The notes under the pieces were generated by a model. That model was not told the DNA's origin. It saw only the letters and a list, made by a program, of their open reading frames with translations, and did not search any database. A stretch of 36,721 nt of DNA from a virus. Positions 16,850 through 23,219 of the stretch are shown one piece after another. Position 1 is the first letter of the stretch; every line of letters starts with the position of its first letter. The position numbers were made by a program, and so were the translations under genes. The DNA lies in IMG/VR virus record IMGVR_UViG_3300032294_000354, positions 1 through 36,721 of that record, one strand, 5' to 3'.

Positions 16850-16917
16850 TCGACCCAGCAGATGTCTTATGGTTAGAGTCGTTACTGGACCAATTCTATA
16901 GGAGACTTGCAAAATGA
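16846..16917 (+). CDS. 23-residue micro-ORF coupled on both sides
   Basis: The ORF MIDPADVLWLESLLDQFYRRLAK starts with an ATGA overlap at the end of the exonuclease gene and ends with an ATGA overlap at the start of the next. It would form one amphipathic helix. AGGAG for the next gene lies inside it. It may act as a translational relay or be a true microprotein; only the double overlap and a natural composition support it. Confidence 0.45.
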   Translation: MIDPADVLWLESLLDQFYRRLAK

Positions 16918-17210
16918 CTGCACCGACAATCCAAGAGATGGGCAACGCTGCACAGGAAATCGTGTGGCGCGTGATGGGTAAAGGATCGGATAAGTCTGGT
17001 TATGGAGATTGGCTGGAGAAGGATCGGCCTACCCACGATTACCATATCGCCAGGGCTGTTCGCCACCTGGCCACGGCACAGATGCAGCTCCATAAATCAA
17101 TGCCTTGCCCTGATAACAGCGGAGAAACAAGCGTTGACCACTTGGAGCGTGCGCTGGTAAGATGCCTGTTCACGTTGGCACAAATAAAGAAAGAGGTAAC
17201 AAGATTATGA
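16914..17210 (+). CDS. Conserved-type helical phage protein, unknown
   Basis: The 98-residue product is all-helical: IQEMGNAAQEIVWRVMGKGSDKSGYGDWLEKDRPTHDYHIARAVRHLATAQMQLHK, a short loop with two acidic residues, then SVDHLERALVRCLFTLAQIKKE. The His-x-x-x-Ala-x-Arg-His-Leu and Asp-His-Leu-x-x-Ala pair loosely recalls small helical phage proteins of the DUF5664 kind, some of which are linked to nucleotide hydrolases; I cannot confirm this. AGGAG stands nine bases before the ATG. Confidence 0.65.
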   Translation: MTAPTIQEMGNAAQEIVWRVMGKGSDKSGYGDWLEKDRPTHDYHIARAVRHLATAQMQLHKSMPCPDNSGETSVDHLERALVRCLFTLAQIKKEVTRL

Positions 17211-17479
17211 TTATGGAAGATGTAAGTGTTGATTTTGAGTTTAATGGAGAAAAATATACTGCGTATGGCAACGCAGAGATTGATACGATTACAGAAGATA
17301 TTGGTCCAGTCGGATACAGGGAACATTGTTACGCCGAGGTGGTCAACAATGTGACTATGTCAAAAATCGAAATCTCAACTGCTACTGAAGACATTAAAAA
17401 TCCAGATAAGGATTTGTTGGAAAAGGCTGATGATCTCTTGTCCATCCAGGCAACAGAAGATTTTGACGCTGGCAAATGA
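17207..17479 (+). CDS. Small acidic protein, unknown
   Basis: The start at 17207 (MIMEDVSVDFEFNGEKYTAYG) overlaps the previous stop by ATGA; an in-frame ATG at 17162 would lie deep in the previous gene. The 90-residue product begins with a beta hairpin and has an acidic end (NPDKDLLEKADDLLSIQATEDFDAGK). It overlaps the next gene by ATGA. The pattern VSVDFEFNGEKYTAYGNAEID resembles small phage proteins of unknown role. Confidence 0.65.
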   Translation: MIMEDVSVDFEFNGEKYTAYGNAEIDTITEDIGPVGYREHCYAEVVNNVTMSKIEISTATEDIKNPDKDLLEKADDLLSIQATEDFDAGK

Positions 17480-17877
17480 GAACATTGGCCATATTGGCCA
17501 TTTTTATTTTATCAACGTCTATGGCATCCAATGTCATGGTCGATGTGCAGCCACCCAAGAAGAAGATCAAGGTGCGCGTTACTGGATACTGGCCAGGTGA
17601 GGACTATTACACCAGTAAGCTGCAAAGTAGCGAGGGTGTGCGCCTCAAGGCTGGACGGCATTGCGCCACCGACCACAGGGTCATACCAGCATGGAGCAAG
17701 GTAAATATAGTGGGATCTAAACAGGAGTGGGTTGTGGTGGATACAGGCACGGCAGTCATTCAGAGGAAGGCTAGTGGGTCAAGCAAATTACCTGTTTTAG
17801 ATTTATTTTTTAAATGTGAAAAAGATTACGAAAAAGCTCGACTGCCTAAATACGCGACAGTAGAAATCAGTAAATGA
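17476..17877 (+). CDS. Secreted 3D-domain (MltA/RlpA-like double-psi barrel) protein
   Basis: The 133-residue product has a signal peptide (MRTLAILAIFILSTSMA) and a domain reading VRVTGYWPGEDYYTSKLQSSEGVRLKAGRHCATDHRVIPAWSKVNIVGSKQEWVVVDTGTAV...VLDLFF. The Asp-Thr-Gly and the later Asp-Leu-Phe-Phe correspond to the aspartates of the 3D fold used by lytic transglycosylases and cell-wall proteins. It would act on peptidoglycan in the periplasm. Unlike the endolysin gene at 13264, it lies in the early/middle operon with glycosyltransferases, so a role in the infected cell's wall or in preventing superinfection is as likely as lysis. Confidence 0.75.
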   Translation: MRTLAILAIFILSTSMASNVMVDVQPPKKKIKVRVTGYWPGEDYYTSKLQSSEGVRLKAGRHCATDHRVIPAWSKVNIVGSKQEWVVVDTGTAVIQRKASGSSKLPVLDLFFKCEKDYEKARLPKYATVEISK

Positions 17878-18056
17878 CAATCTTATCAAAAATATTTTAT
17901 TACCTGGGCGATTTTGTTAGCATCACGCTGCTGCCACTAGGGGTGGGATGGAAGCTTTACCAAAAGCTAATGCTTATATCGGTGGACTTAGACAAAAACT
18001 TTGATGTGTGGAAGGAAGCTAAACCCAGGAAAAAAAGAAAGGCCAAGAAAAAATGA
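17874..18056 (+). CDS. Small membrane protein with basic tail
   Basis: The 60-residue product has a hydrophobic N-terminal half (ILSKIFYYLGDFVSITLLPLGVGWKLY), one membrane segment, and a Lys/Arg-rich end (KEAKPRKKRKAKKK), giving an inside-positive tail. It overlaps both neighbours by ATGA. It follows the secreted 3D protein, so it may help at the envelope. No family recognised. Confidence 0.62.
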   Translation: MTILSKIFYYLGDFVSITLLPLGVGWKLYQKLMLISVDLDKNFDVWKEAKPRKKRKAKKK

Positions 18057-18241
18057 AGCTAGGAAAAATAACATTTGGAAAATCAAAGCCAGCACCAAAG
18101 ATGGTTCTTGTGGATATAACTTTTGACGATAAAACTGGAAATGAATTATTTAAGGCAGGCTTAAAGCTTTTGAAGGCTGACAGAGATGCCGTCATTGAGT
18201 ATGTCATCAAGAGGGCATTGTCATATTCTGTAAAGAAATGA
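18053..18241 (+). CDS. Small basic protein, unknown
   Basis: The 62-residue product is basic at the start (MKLGKITFGKSKPAPKMVLVDITFDDKTGNELFKAG) and ends in an amphipathic helix (DRDAVIEYVIKRALSYSVKK). The arrangement of two strands and a helix could be a small DNA- or RNA-binding fold of the ribbon-helix kind, but no diagnostic residue is visible. ATGA overlaps bind it to both neighbours. Confidence 0.6.
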   Translation: MKLGKITFGKSKPAPKMVLVDITFDDKTGNELFKAGLKLLKADRDAVIEYVIKRALSYSVKK

Positions 18242-18918
18242 AGCGCGCATTAGTCACTCAAGCATTCGGAGATGATTGGCAGAAGATTTTAAGCATTACT
18301 CAGCCTAGGATGGAAGCGTACGCAAAGAAGTACGCGATTGACTTCATGGCAATTGATAAGCCAGTTACTCAGCCAGTTCAATACTCGAAGCTGGCAATCG
18401 GAAACATTATGCTCGCCAGGGGTTATGAGCAGGTCATGTTCTTGGACGCTGATGTGCTTGTGACAAACGACTGCGAGGATCTTGGTGGTCCTGACTCTGA
18501 TGGCAGTCAGCACTTCTTCTGCGCATTTGACGAGGGAGAGTTTCTGGATAGGAAGCAGGGGATGGTGGATCTTGCGAAAGGTTTTGGCGGAAAGATCACG
18601 CCGAGGTTCTACGTCAATACTGGCGTATTCGTAGTGAGCAATAAGTTCCTTGGCCTATTCTCATGCCCTCCGTTTGGTTGTTACCCCAACCATTTTGGCG
18701 AACAAACCTGGATGAACATCCAAGCGCATTTGTGGGGCATGGAGCTGACTCCGCTCGACCCAGCTTACAACTGCATGACCAGCGTCGAATCCCATTTTGG
18801 ATTGGATAGGTACAAGGATGCCTATATTATCCACTACGCTGGACAGTCGAATGATCTGGTTAAGTTAGCTGGCCAGATCCAAGAAGACGATGCCAAGCTG
18901 AAGGAAGCTGGACGATGA
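18238..18918 (+). CDS. GT8-like glycosyltransferase (GT-A fold)
   Basis: The 226-residue enzyme has the nucleotide-sugar signature of GT-A transferases: LVTQAFGDDW at the start, YSKLAIGNIMLARGYEQVMFLDADVLVTND with the metal-binding Asp-x-Asp at 70-72, FYVNTGVFVVS (acceptor side), GEQTWMN (Glu-Gln pair) and YIIHYAGQS at the end. This order matches GT8/glycogenin-like retaining enzymes. It is complete and short for the family. Target is unknown: lipopolysaccharide, virion proteins or modified DNA. A second, GT-B enzyme lies at 21955. Confidence 0.8.
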   Translation: MKRALVTQAFGDDWQKILSITQPRMEAYAKKYAIDFMAIDKPVTQPVQYSKLAIGNIMLARGYEQVMFLDADVLVTNDCEDLGGPDSDGSQHFFCAFDEGEFLDRKQGMVDLAKGFGGKITPRFYVNTGVFVVSNKFLGLFSCPPFGCYPNHFGEQTWMNIQAHLWGMELTPLDPAYNCMTSVESHFGLDRYKDAYIIHYAGQSNDLVKLAGQIQEDDAKLKEAGR

Positions 18919-19133
18919 CCTTTGTCAAGGTGGTCGAGGAGGCTGGGGCATGGAGGATTCATACCCTTGCAGGCAATGTGATCGGACCGCGCCTACATGG
19001 TGCAAGGCCACCAGAAGGATTGCCACCATTGCAGGATATCTTTGAAACGAAGAGCGAGGCGCAGGCTGCTGCGATGCTTTGGAATACATACGCACATTGG
19101 GTAGCAGCCAATCGCAAGAAGAAGCGTCGATGA
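18915..19133 (+). CDS. Small protein, unknown (72 residues)
   Basis: The product reads MTFVKVVEEAGAWRIHTLAGNVIGPRLHGARPPEGLPPLQDIFETKSEAQAAAMLWNTYAHWVAANRKKKRR: a short beta hairpin, a Pro-rich turn, one helix and a basic end. It is linked by ATGA to the glycosyltransferase before it and to the gene after. The strand-turn-helix form recalls small phage DNA-interacting proteins, but I do not recognise it. Confidence 0.62.
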   Translation: MTFVKVVEEAGAWRIHTLAGNVIGPRLHGARPPEGLPPLQDIFETKSEAQAAAMLWNTYAHWVAANRKKKRR

Positions 19134-19447
19134 TATCCACGCAACTAACTAAGGGCGATTACGACGAGAGGCTACAACAGCTTGCTGGCGAAGTTGCCAT
19201 CCAGGCGATTAAGGACCTTCGCATGCTACGAAGGAGGGGGATTGTGTGCGGTATGAAGCTTGCGCCAGATTGGAGGGACAAGATGATCAATGATGCCTGG
19301 GAGTACAGGAACACGGCAGAGGTGAAGCGACTGCTGAAGGATTTTAGGAATGGAACGATTGGGTGGTGGTGCAGGGCTGCTGGGATTAGGATCGGCAACA
19401 AGACGCTCCTTCGTAGGATGATGGAGGAGAACTATGCAATTTGTTGA
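19130..19447 (+). CDS. Helical basic protein, unknown (105 residues)
   Basis: The ATG at 19130 overlaps the previous stop (ATGA); a longer in-frame ORF from 19079 is less likely. The product MISTQLTKGDYDERLQQLAGEVAIQAIKDLRMLRRRGIVCG... is helical with many Arg and Trp, ending WWCRAAGIRIGNKTLLRRMMEENYAIC. It could be a small DNA-binding protein. A strong GGAGGAG near its 3' end serves the next gene. Confidence 0.62.
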   Translation: MISTQLTKGDYDERLQQLAGEVAIQAIKDLRMLRRRGIVCGMKLAPDWRDKMINDAWEYRNTAEVKRLLKDFRNGTIGWWCRAAGIRIGNKTLLRRMMEENYAIC

Positions 19448-19586
19448 TTTCATTTCGGACGTATTCAGGGTTGTGGCATGGATTGTTTTGATCTTCTCAA
19501 TACTCATTTCGATCCTGGCATTGAGCGCGTACATAGTCTTACAAATAGTTGACATCATAAAGGAGGTTCTAAATGGAGGAAAATAA
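19434..19586 (+). CDS. 50-residue single-membrane-span protein
   Basis: GGAGGAG stands four bases before the ATG. The product MQFVDFISDVFRVVAWIVLI continues FSILISILALSAYIVLQIVDIIKEVLNGGK: one long hydrophobic helix (about residues 13-40) with few charges before it and an acid/base mix after. It overlaps the gene before by 14 bases and the oxygenase gene after by 14 bases and carries the AAGGAGG for the latter. Function is unknown; small phage membrane proteins often act in exclusion or lysis timing. Confidence 0.68.
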   Translation: MQFVDFISDVFRVVAWIVLIFSILISILALSAYIVLQIVDIIKEVLNGGK

Positions 19587-20142
19587 GTTCATTCAAAAGA
19601 CGCTTACCGCATCCGTGGATCGGTACGTCCTAACGCCAAGCCAATGCGACATGATCCGAAACGATGCCGAGGTGATCGGTATGAAGCGCGCGACTGTGTT
19701 GAAGAAGAACGGAAAGACTAGGAATTCATTTGCGCGTACCTGCTCCTCCTGCTGGGTTCCGATGTCGCAGCATTATAAATGGCTGTACGCGATAATGGGC
19801 GAACTTACTGCATCGATTAACAGCGAGTACTGGAGATTTGATATAACTGGAGCGCAGCAGTTCCAGATCCTAAGATACAATCCGCTCCAGCAGTTCTGGT
19901 GGCACTTTGACACATTCTCTGGAAGTGACCGCAAGCTTACGGCGGTGGTCAACTTATCCGCTCCACATGAGTACCTGGGCGGAGGCTTGCAGGTGAAGGC
20001 GGACATAGACAACGCAAGGTTTATCCGCGAGCAGGGTGCGGGGTGCTGGTTTCCGTCTTACATCGAACACAGAGCGCGTGCGCCGATATGGGGTACACGC
20101 TGGGTGTTGGTGGCTTGGTATACTGGTCCTAACTGGAAATGA
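19573..20142 (+). CDS. 2-oxoglutarate/Fe(II) oxygenase (PKHD type)
   Basis: The 189-residue protein shows the double-stranded beta-helix of prolyl-hydroxylase-like enzymes: AQQFQILRYNPLQQFWWHFDTF with His 111 and Asp 113 as iron ligands, RKLTAVVNLSAPHEYLGGGLQV, then GAGCWFPSYIEHRARAPIWGTRWVLVAWYTGP with distal His 166 and Arg 176, which should bind 2-oxoglutarate. Phage members are thought to hydroxylate proteins or DNA, or to modify host metabolism; the substrate is not visible. AAGGAGG precedes the ATG by seven bases. It is followed by ATGA. Confidence 0.82.
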   Translation: MEENKFIQKTLTASVDRYVLTPSQCDMIRNDAEVIGMKRATVLKKNGKTRNSFARTCSSCWVPMSQHYKWLYAIMGELTASINSEYWRFDITGAQQFQILRYNPLQQFWWHFDTFSGSDRKLTAVVNLSAPHEYLGGGLQVKADIDNARFIREQGAGCWFPSYIEHRARAPIWGTRWVLVAWYTGPNWK

Positions 20143-20555
20143 GAGGTTCGAGCGGTATGCATGAGAGCGATACGGACATCGCCAACGAGAAGCGTATTGT
20201 AGAGGCGTTTGCCGATCATTGCGGTGGCAAGGCTAAGTATATGCCTAAAGCCTATCCATTCGATGCGATGATTCTAAGGGGTGATAAGTACGCATTTGCT
20301 GATGCCAGGAAAACTAGCTATGAGATTGGCAGATTTCCAACGCGATGCCTATCGCTCCAAAAGTATATATCCCTAAAGTTATACGCTGCATTCGCGCCCA
20401 CGTTTTATGTGATCGAGTGGGCGGATGCCAGGACCTATTACGAAATCAAGGAGGACAGCAAGCTCCCCATATTCTACATGTCAAGAAACAGCGGTGACCC
20501 TAGAGATAATGAACCATGTGTTCAGATTCCGATTGCTGACTTCAAAAGATTTTGA
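20139..20555 (+). CDS. PD-(D/E)XK-like protein with altered active site
   Basis: The 138-residue product follows a known small phage fold: NEKRIVEAFADHCGGKAKYMPKAYPFDAMILRGDKYAFADARKTSYEIGRFPTRCLSLQKYISLKLYAAF...FYVIEWADARTYYEI. In active relatives the second strand ends Glu-Val-Lys; here it reads Asp-Ala-Arg-Lys, so the catalytic Lys is displaced or lost while Asp in FDAMI is kept. It may bind DNA without cutting it or use the next Lys. The start at 20139 keeps the ATGA coupling; an ATG at 20157 is possible. Confidence 0.62.
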   Translation: MRGSSGMHESDTDIANEKRIVEAFADHCGGKAKYMPKAYPFDAMILRGDKYAFADARKTSYEIGRFPTRCLSLQKYISLKLYAAFAPTFYVIEWADARTYYEIKEDSKLPIFYMSRNSGDPRDNEPCVQIPIADFKRF

Positions 20556-20596
20556 TACAAACAATCTATGACATACACATCTAACTTGCTTCGCTA

Positions 20597-21226
20597 ATGG
20601 CAACGCTCAACGAGAACATCCCATCCTTCAAGGGAATGGTGAGAAAGTCATTCTTCACTAAAGACGAAGCGGACAGGGAGGAATTCTACAACGTCTATGT
20701 ATTTGCCTTGCAGTCTTGCCCTGGAACCATCCTAACCTTTCATGTGATGACTGACTCAGGGATGGTGCGATCCCGCGTTCCGCTATCAGAAATTTATCTG
20801 GATAAACCCACCAACGATATCCCTTTCAACTACAAACAGCTTTGGGATTGCTTTAGCGAGAACGTGACTGTGACCGAGTATAGCTTCCTAGCCTACCATC
20901 GCGCACAGATCCTACTTAGGGACGCGACCAAGGTGTGGGGAACTTACTTGTTCACAGTTGATTGGTTTAATAATCCCTACAGCGATGAGCCGTCCGATTA
21001 CAAATGCGGTCACGTCTTCGCTGGCGATGATGGGTACTTGCTGTGCATGCCCAATAACCGAATCTTCTGGCGCGACTCGAATTGGGTTACCAAGAAGTTG
21101 CCAGACAACTTAAAGCAGTTTCGAGTTGATACCGAACTGCCCAGCGTAGAGAATCAGAGTGACAAGTGGGTGACGGAGGATACGGATTCGTTTTACTATG
21201 ATCTTCGCAAGGAGGAGACAACGTGA
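20597..21226 (+). CDS. Conserved phage protein of unknown function
   Basis: The 209-residue product has a distinctive pattern I associate with hypothetical proteins of aquatic phages: MVRKSFFTKDEADREEFYNVYVFALQS, FHVMTDSGMVRSRVPLSEIYLDKPTNDIPFNYKQLWDCFSENVTV, TYLFTVDWFNNPYSDEPSDYKCGHVFAGDDGYLLCMPNNRIFWRDSNWVTK, SDKWVTEDTDSFYYDL. It is rich in aromatics and looks like two beta domains. No catalytic motif is clear. A 41-base gap precedes it, and I see no Shine-Dalgarno; its gene end is overlapped by a GTG start. Confidence 0.75.
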   Translation: MATLNENIPSFKGMVRKSFFTKDEADREEFYNVYVFALQSCPGTILTFHVMTDSGMVRSRVPLSEIYLDKPTNDIPFNYKQLWDCFSENVTVTEYSFLAYHRAQILLRDATKVWGTYLFTVDWFNNPYSDEPSDYKCGHVFAGDDGYLLCMPNNRIFWRDSNWVTKKLPDNLKQFRVDTELPSVENQSDKWVTEDTDSFYYDLRKEETT

Positions 21227-21423
21227 AATCAGTTTATAAATACGCACGGCTGGAGGTGAATGCGCTGGCCGAGATGCTGGACAAGAACGCCTGCCAGCCT
21301 GGTCGGTTGCTGGAAACAAATGTCTCGCCCCTAGCGTGGATTATGAATCAGATGCTCTACGACAGGTTTCATGGTAATGGCTGGAAGCTGAATTTACTTA
21401 CAGGAGCTTTTGAAAAAGTATGA
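21223..21423 (+). CDS. Small protein, unknown, GTG start
   Basis: A GTG start overlaps the previous stop (GTGA) and is preceded by AAGGAGGAG with good spacing. The 66-residue product MKSVYKYARLEVNALAEMLDKNACQPGRLLETNVSPLAWIMNQMLYDRFHGNGWKLNLLTGAFEKV is mainly helical with a C-terminal hairpin. It overlaps the next gene by ATGA. No family recognised. Confidence 0.62.
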   Translation: MKSVYKYARLEVNALAEMLDKNACQPGRLLETNVSPLAWIMNQMLYDRFHGNGWKLNLLTGAFEKV

Positions 21424-21608
21424 CTATAGGGGCTAGAGACAGATTGAGATGGTCGCGCGACATGCTTCTTATCGCACGCAACAAGCTTGCCATAGAGAGG
21501 GATCGCGTTTCTCATGGCCACGCAATAGATATGATTCAGATCATTACGATGGTGGATGCAGCGGCTTTGATAGCGAAGGAGATATTGGAAGATGAAAAGC
21601 AAGGATGA
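21420..21608 (+). CDS. Small helical basic protein, unknown
   Basis: The 62-residue product (MTIGARDRLRWSRDMLLIARNKLAIERDRVSHGHAIDMIQIITMVDAAALIAKEILEDEKQG) is two helices with Arg-rich first half and acidic end. It overlaps both neighbours, by ATGA upstream and by 17 bases downstream. The nearest good ribosome site is AGGAG about 13 bases upstream. Function unknown. Confidence 0.58.
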   Translation: MTIGARDRLRWSRDMLLIARNKLAIERDRVSHGHAIDMIQIITMVDAAALIAKEILEDEKQG

Positions 21609-21780
21609 GTTGGCAATGCAAGTGAAGAAGGAATGGGATGAGCAGGGATATAGATGGAGGCTGTGGGTCGAAGCTGGCGGATTTAGGTCCGAGATATTTT
21701 GTTATGAGTGGAATGAGAACGAATACTTTAATTGCGTCAGAGAGCTGGTGAGCCACGCCTACCAGATGCAGGGCGTGTAA
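21592..21780 (+). CDS. Small aromatic-rich protein, unknown
   Basis: AAGGAG stands ten bases before the ATG. The 62-residue product (MKSKDELAMQVKKEWDEQGYRWRLWVEAGGFRSEIFCYEWNENEYFNCVRELVSHAYQMQGV) is a helix, two strands and a helix, rich in Trp and Tyr. It overlaps the preceding gene by 17 bases. It could be a small inhibitor or regulator; nothing in it identifies a family. Confidence 0.58.
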   Translation: MKSKDELAMQVKKEWDEQGYRWRLWVEAGGFRSEIFCYEWNENEYFNCVRELVSHAYQMQGV

Positions 21781-21823
21781 AAAGGATTGACGCAGCAGAA
21801 CGAAACAATAGAAAGGAACACCA

Positions 21824-21958
21824 ATGAACGTAATTAAAGAATGGATTCTTGTCGGAGCAGGATTGGCAATAGGAAAGCTTCTTGTTGCCATTGCGGTTAT
21901 CACAGTAGTCACAGCGATTCTTGCTGTGTTCTTTATTTGGGAGGAGAGATCAAAATGA
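21824..21958 (+). CDS. 44-residue single-membrane-span protein
   Basis: AAAGGA lies about seven bases before the ATG. The product MNVIKEWILVGAGLAIGKLL continues VAIAVITVVTAILAVFFIWEERSK: one uninterrupted hydrophobic helix of about 30 residues and a charged end. Its TGA overlaps the glycosyltransferase ATG. The gene is short but has all features of a real one. It may anchor the next enzyme or act in the envelope. Confidence 0.66.
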   Translation: MNVIKEWILVGAGLAIGKLLVAIAVITVVTAILAVFFIWEERSK

Positions 21959-23097
21959 AACTATGGAAAAATAATTCACCAGCAGTCCACGTTGTGGACG
22001 ATAATAAACTGTGGCCACGTTGTAGCTACATCCTGCCTGACGAGCTGACCAACCCTCCATTCAACGATGCCATCCCTGTTCCGCATAAGATCAAGCCCTA
22101 CTACCCTGGAAGATCCGAGGGTGGGTCTACTGCCGTATACCGAGCTGGAGCAATCGGTGACGCAATCATGGCCACGGCAATTGTGCGCTACCTAGTGGAC
22201 ACCTCTGGAGGTACAGTCGATATCTATTGCCCTGCTCGCAACATGGCGTTGTTTGCTGGTCTAGGTGCGAATGTGTATCCGCTGCCACCTACCGAGGAAG
22301 CATGGGGTTCATACTCAGCCCACGTTCCGCTCGACGATCTATTCTCAGGTAAGGTTGGCAATACGGAACTAGGAACTGGTCCAGGTTGTCACTACGATAG
22401 GATTTATAACTGGATGGGAGCAGAGGGGATTGTGGCGGACATTACTGGTAAAGTTGGAGATGTTAAGCTTGTCGATCCTAAGTACAAACATCCACACCTA
22501 TACGTTGTCCAGCCTGACTACGAGGAGCTGAAGAAGATGGGACGCTTGCCATTGCCTAGCCCCTACTTCGTCTACCACGTTTCGTCCTCTGGTCCGACCC
22601 GCACCTATCCGCCTCAGTTGGGTAAGCTGGCGGTGCAGGCGTTGCTGGAAGAGTTTCCCAAACATCACGCTGTCATTATTGGATTGGATCGCGCAATCGA
22701 TTTCCATGTCGATCATCCGCGAGTTGTCGATCTATTCAACGCGACATCCAGCGTGCGATCACTATTCCCAATTGTGCATGATGCAGACTTCGTTGTCGCA
22801 CCTGACAGCTCTGTCAACCACATGGCAGCAGGATTGGACACGGCCTGCGTGTCGCTATGGGGTTCATACGACCCAATGGATCGGTGCAAGTATTATCCTA
22901 AGTCGTATCCAGTATTCGCTCCTGAAGTTTGTCCACATGCTCCATGCAGACCACACGGCGCGCTACCGCAAGCCAAGTGTAAGGACGCAAGTAATAAGAC
23001 GAAAGGCACGCAGTATTGGTGCAACGCTCTTCGCAACATAACCGCCGAGATGATTGTAAATAACGCCAAGAAGGCGATGCAGCCAGAGAAGGTTTAA
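21955..23097 (+). CDS. GT9 (heptosyltransferase-like) glycosyltransferase
   Basis: The start at 21955 has GGAGGAG nine bases upstream and overlaps the previous stop; a longer in-frame ORF from 21841 would read through the small membrane gene. The 380-residue GT-B enzyme has the N-terminal phosphate loop AGAIGDAIMATAIVRYLVD, the inter-domain strand FVYHVSSSGPTRTYPPQLGKLAVQAL, and the donor-binding segment DFVVAPDSSVNHMAAGLDTACVSLWGSYDP. The His before the Ala-Ala-Gly run is usual for GT9 enzymes that add heptose to lipopolysaccharide core. A cysteine/histidine cluster near the end (VCPHAPCRPHG...CKD...YWC) is unusual and may bind metal. Suggests alteration of the host surface. Confidence 0.8.
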   Translation: MKLWKNNSPAVHVVDDNKLWPRCSYILPDELTNPPFNDAIPVPHKIKPYYPGRSEGGSTAVYRAGAIGDAIMATAIVRYLVDTSGGTVDIYCPARNMALFAGLGANVYPLPPTEEAWGSYSAHVPLDDLFSGKVGNTELGTGPGCHYDRIYNWMGAEGIVADITGKVGDVKLVDPKYKHPHLYVVQPDYEELKKMGRLPLPSPYFVYHVSSSGPTRTYPPQLGKLAVQALLEEFPKHHAVIIGLDRAIDFHVDHPRVVDLFNATSSVRSLFPIVHDADFVVAPDSSVNHMAAGLDTACVSLWGSYDPMDRCKYYPKSYPVFAPEVCPHAPCRPHGALPQAKCKDASNKTKGTQYWCNALRNITAEMIVNNAKKAMQPEKV

Positions 23098-23185
23098 ACA
23101 ATCCCCGCATGGTGCGCAGGGAGATCCTGCGACTAGGCGTGTGTGTGCTGACATGAAACAAAGGGGATGTTTTTAAAGATTGTTG

Positions 23186-23213
23186 TTGCACTTCAAATTT
23201 TATTAGGAACAAT
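23186..23213 (+). promoter_or_regulatory. Candidate leaderless-type promoter for the replication genes
   Basis: TTGCAC at 23186, a 16-base spacer and AACAAT (23208-23213) stand six bases before the ATG at 23220. The -35 is weak, but the spacing equals that of the four TTGAC promoters. No well-spaced Shine-Dalgarno is present. The 122-base gap it lies in (23098-23219) also holds a 6-bp hairpin CGCAGG/CCTGCG at 23115-23131 and an 18-codon hydrophobic ORF (23167-23223) that I would not call a gene. Confidence 0.4.
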
Positions 23214-23219
23214 GCCGAA

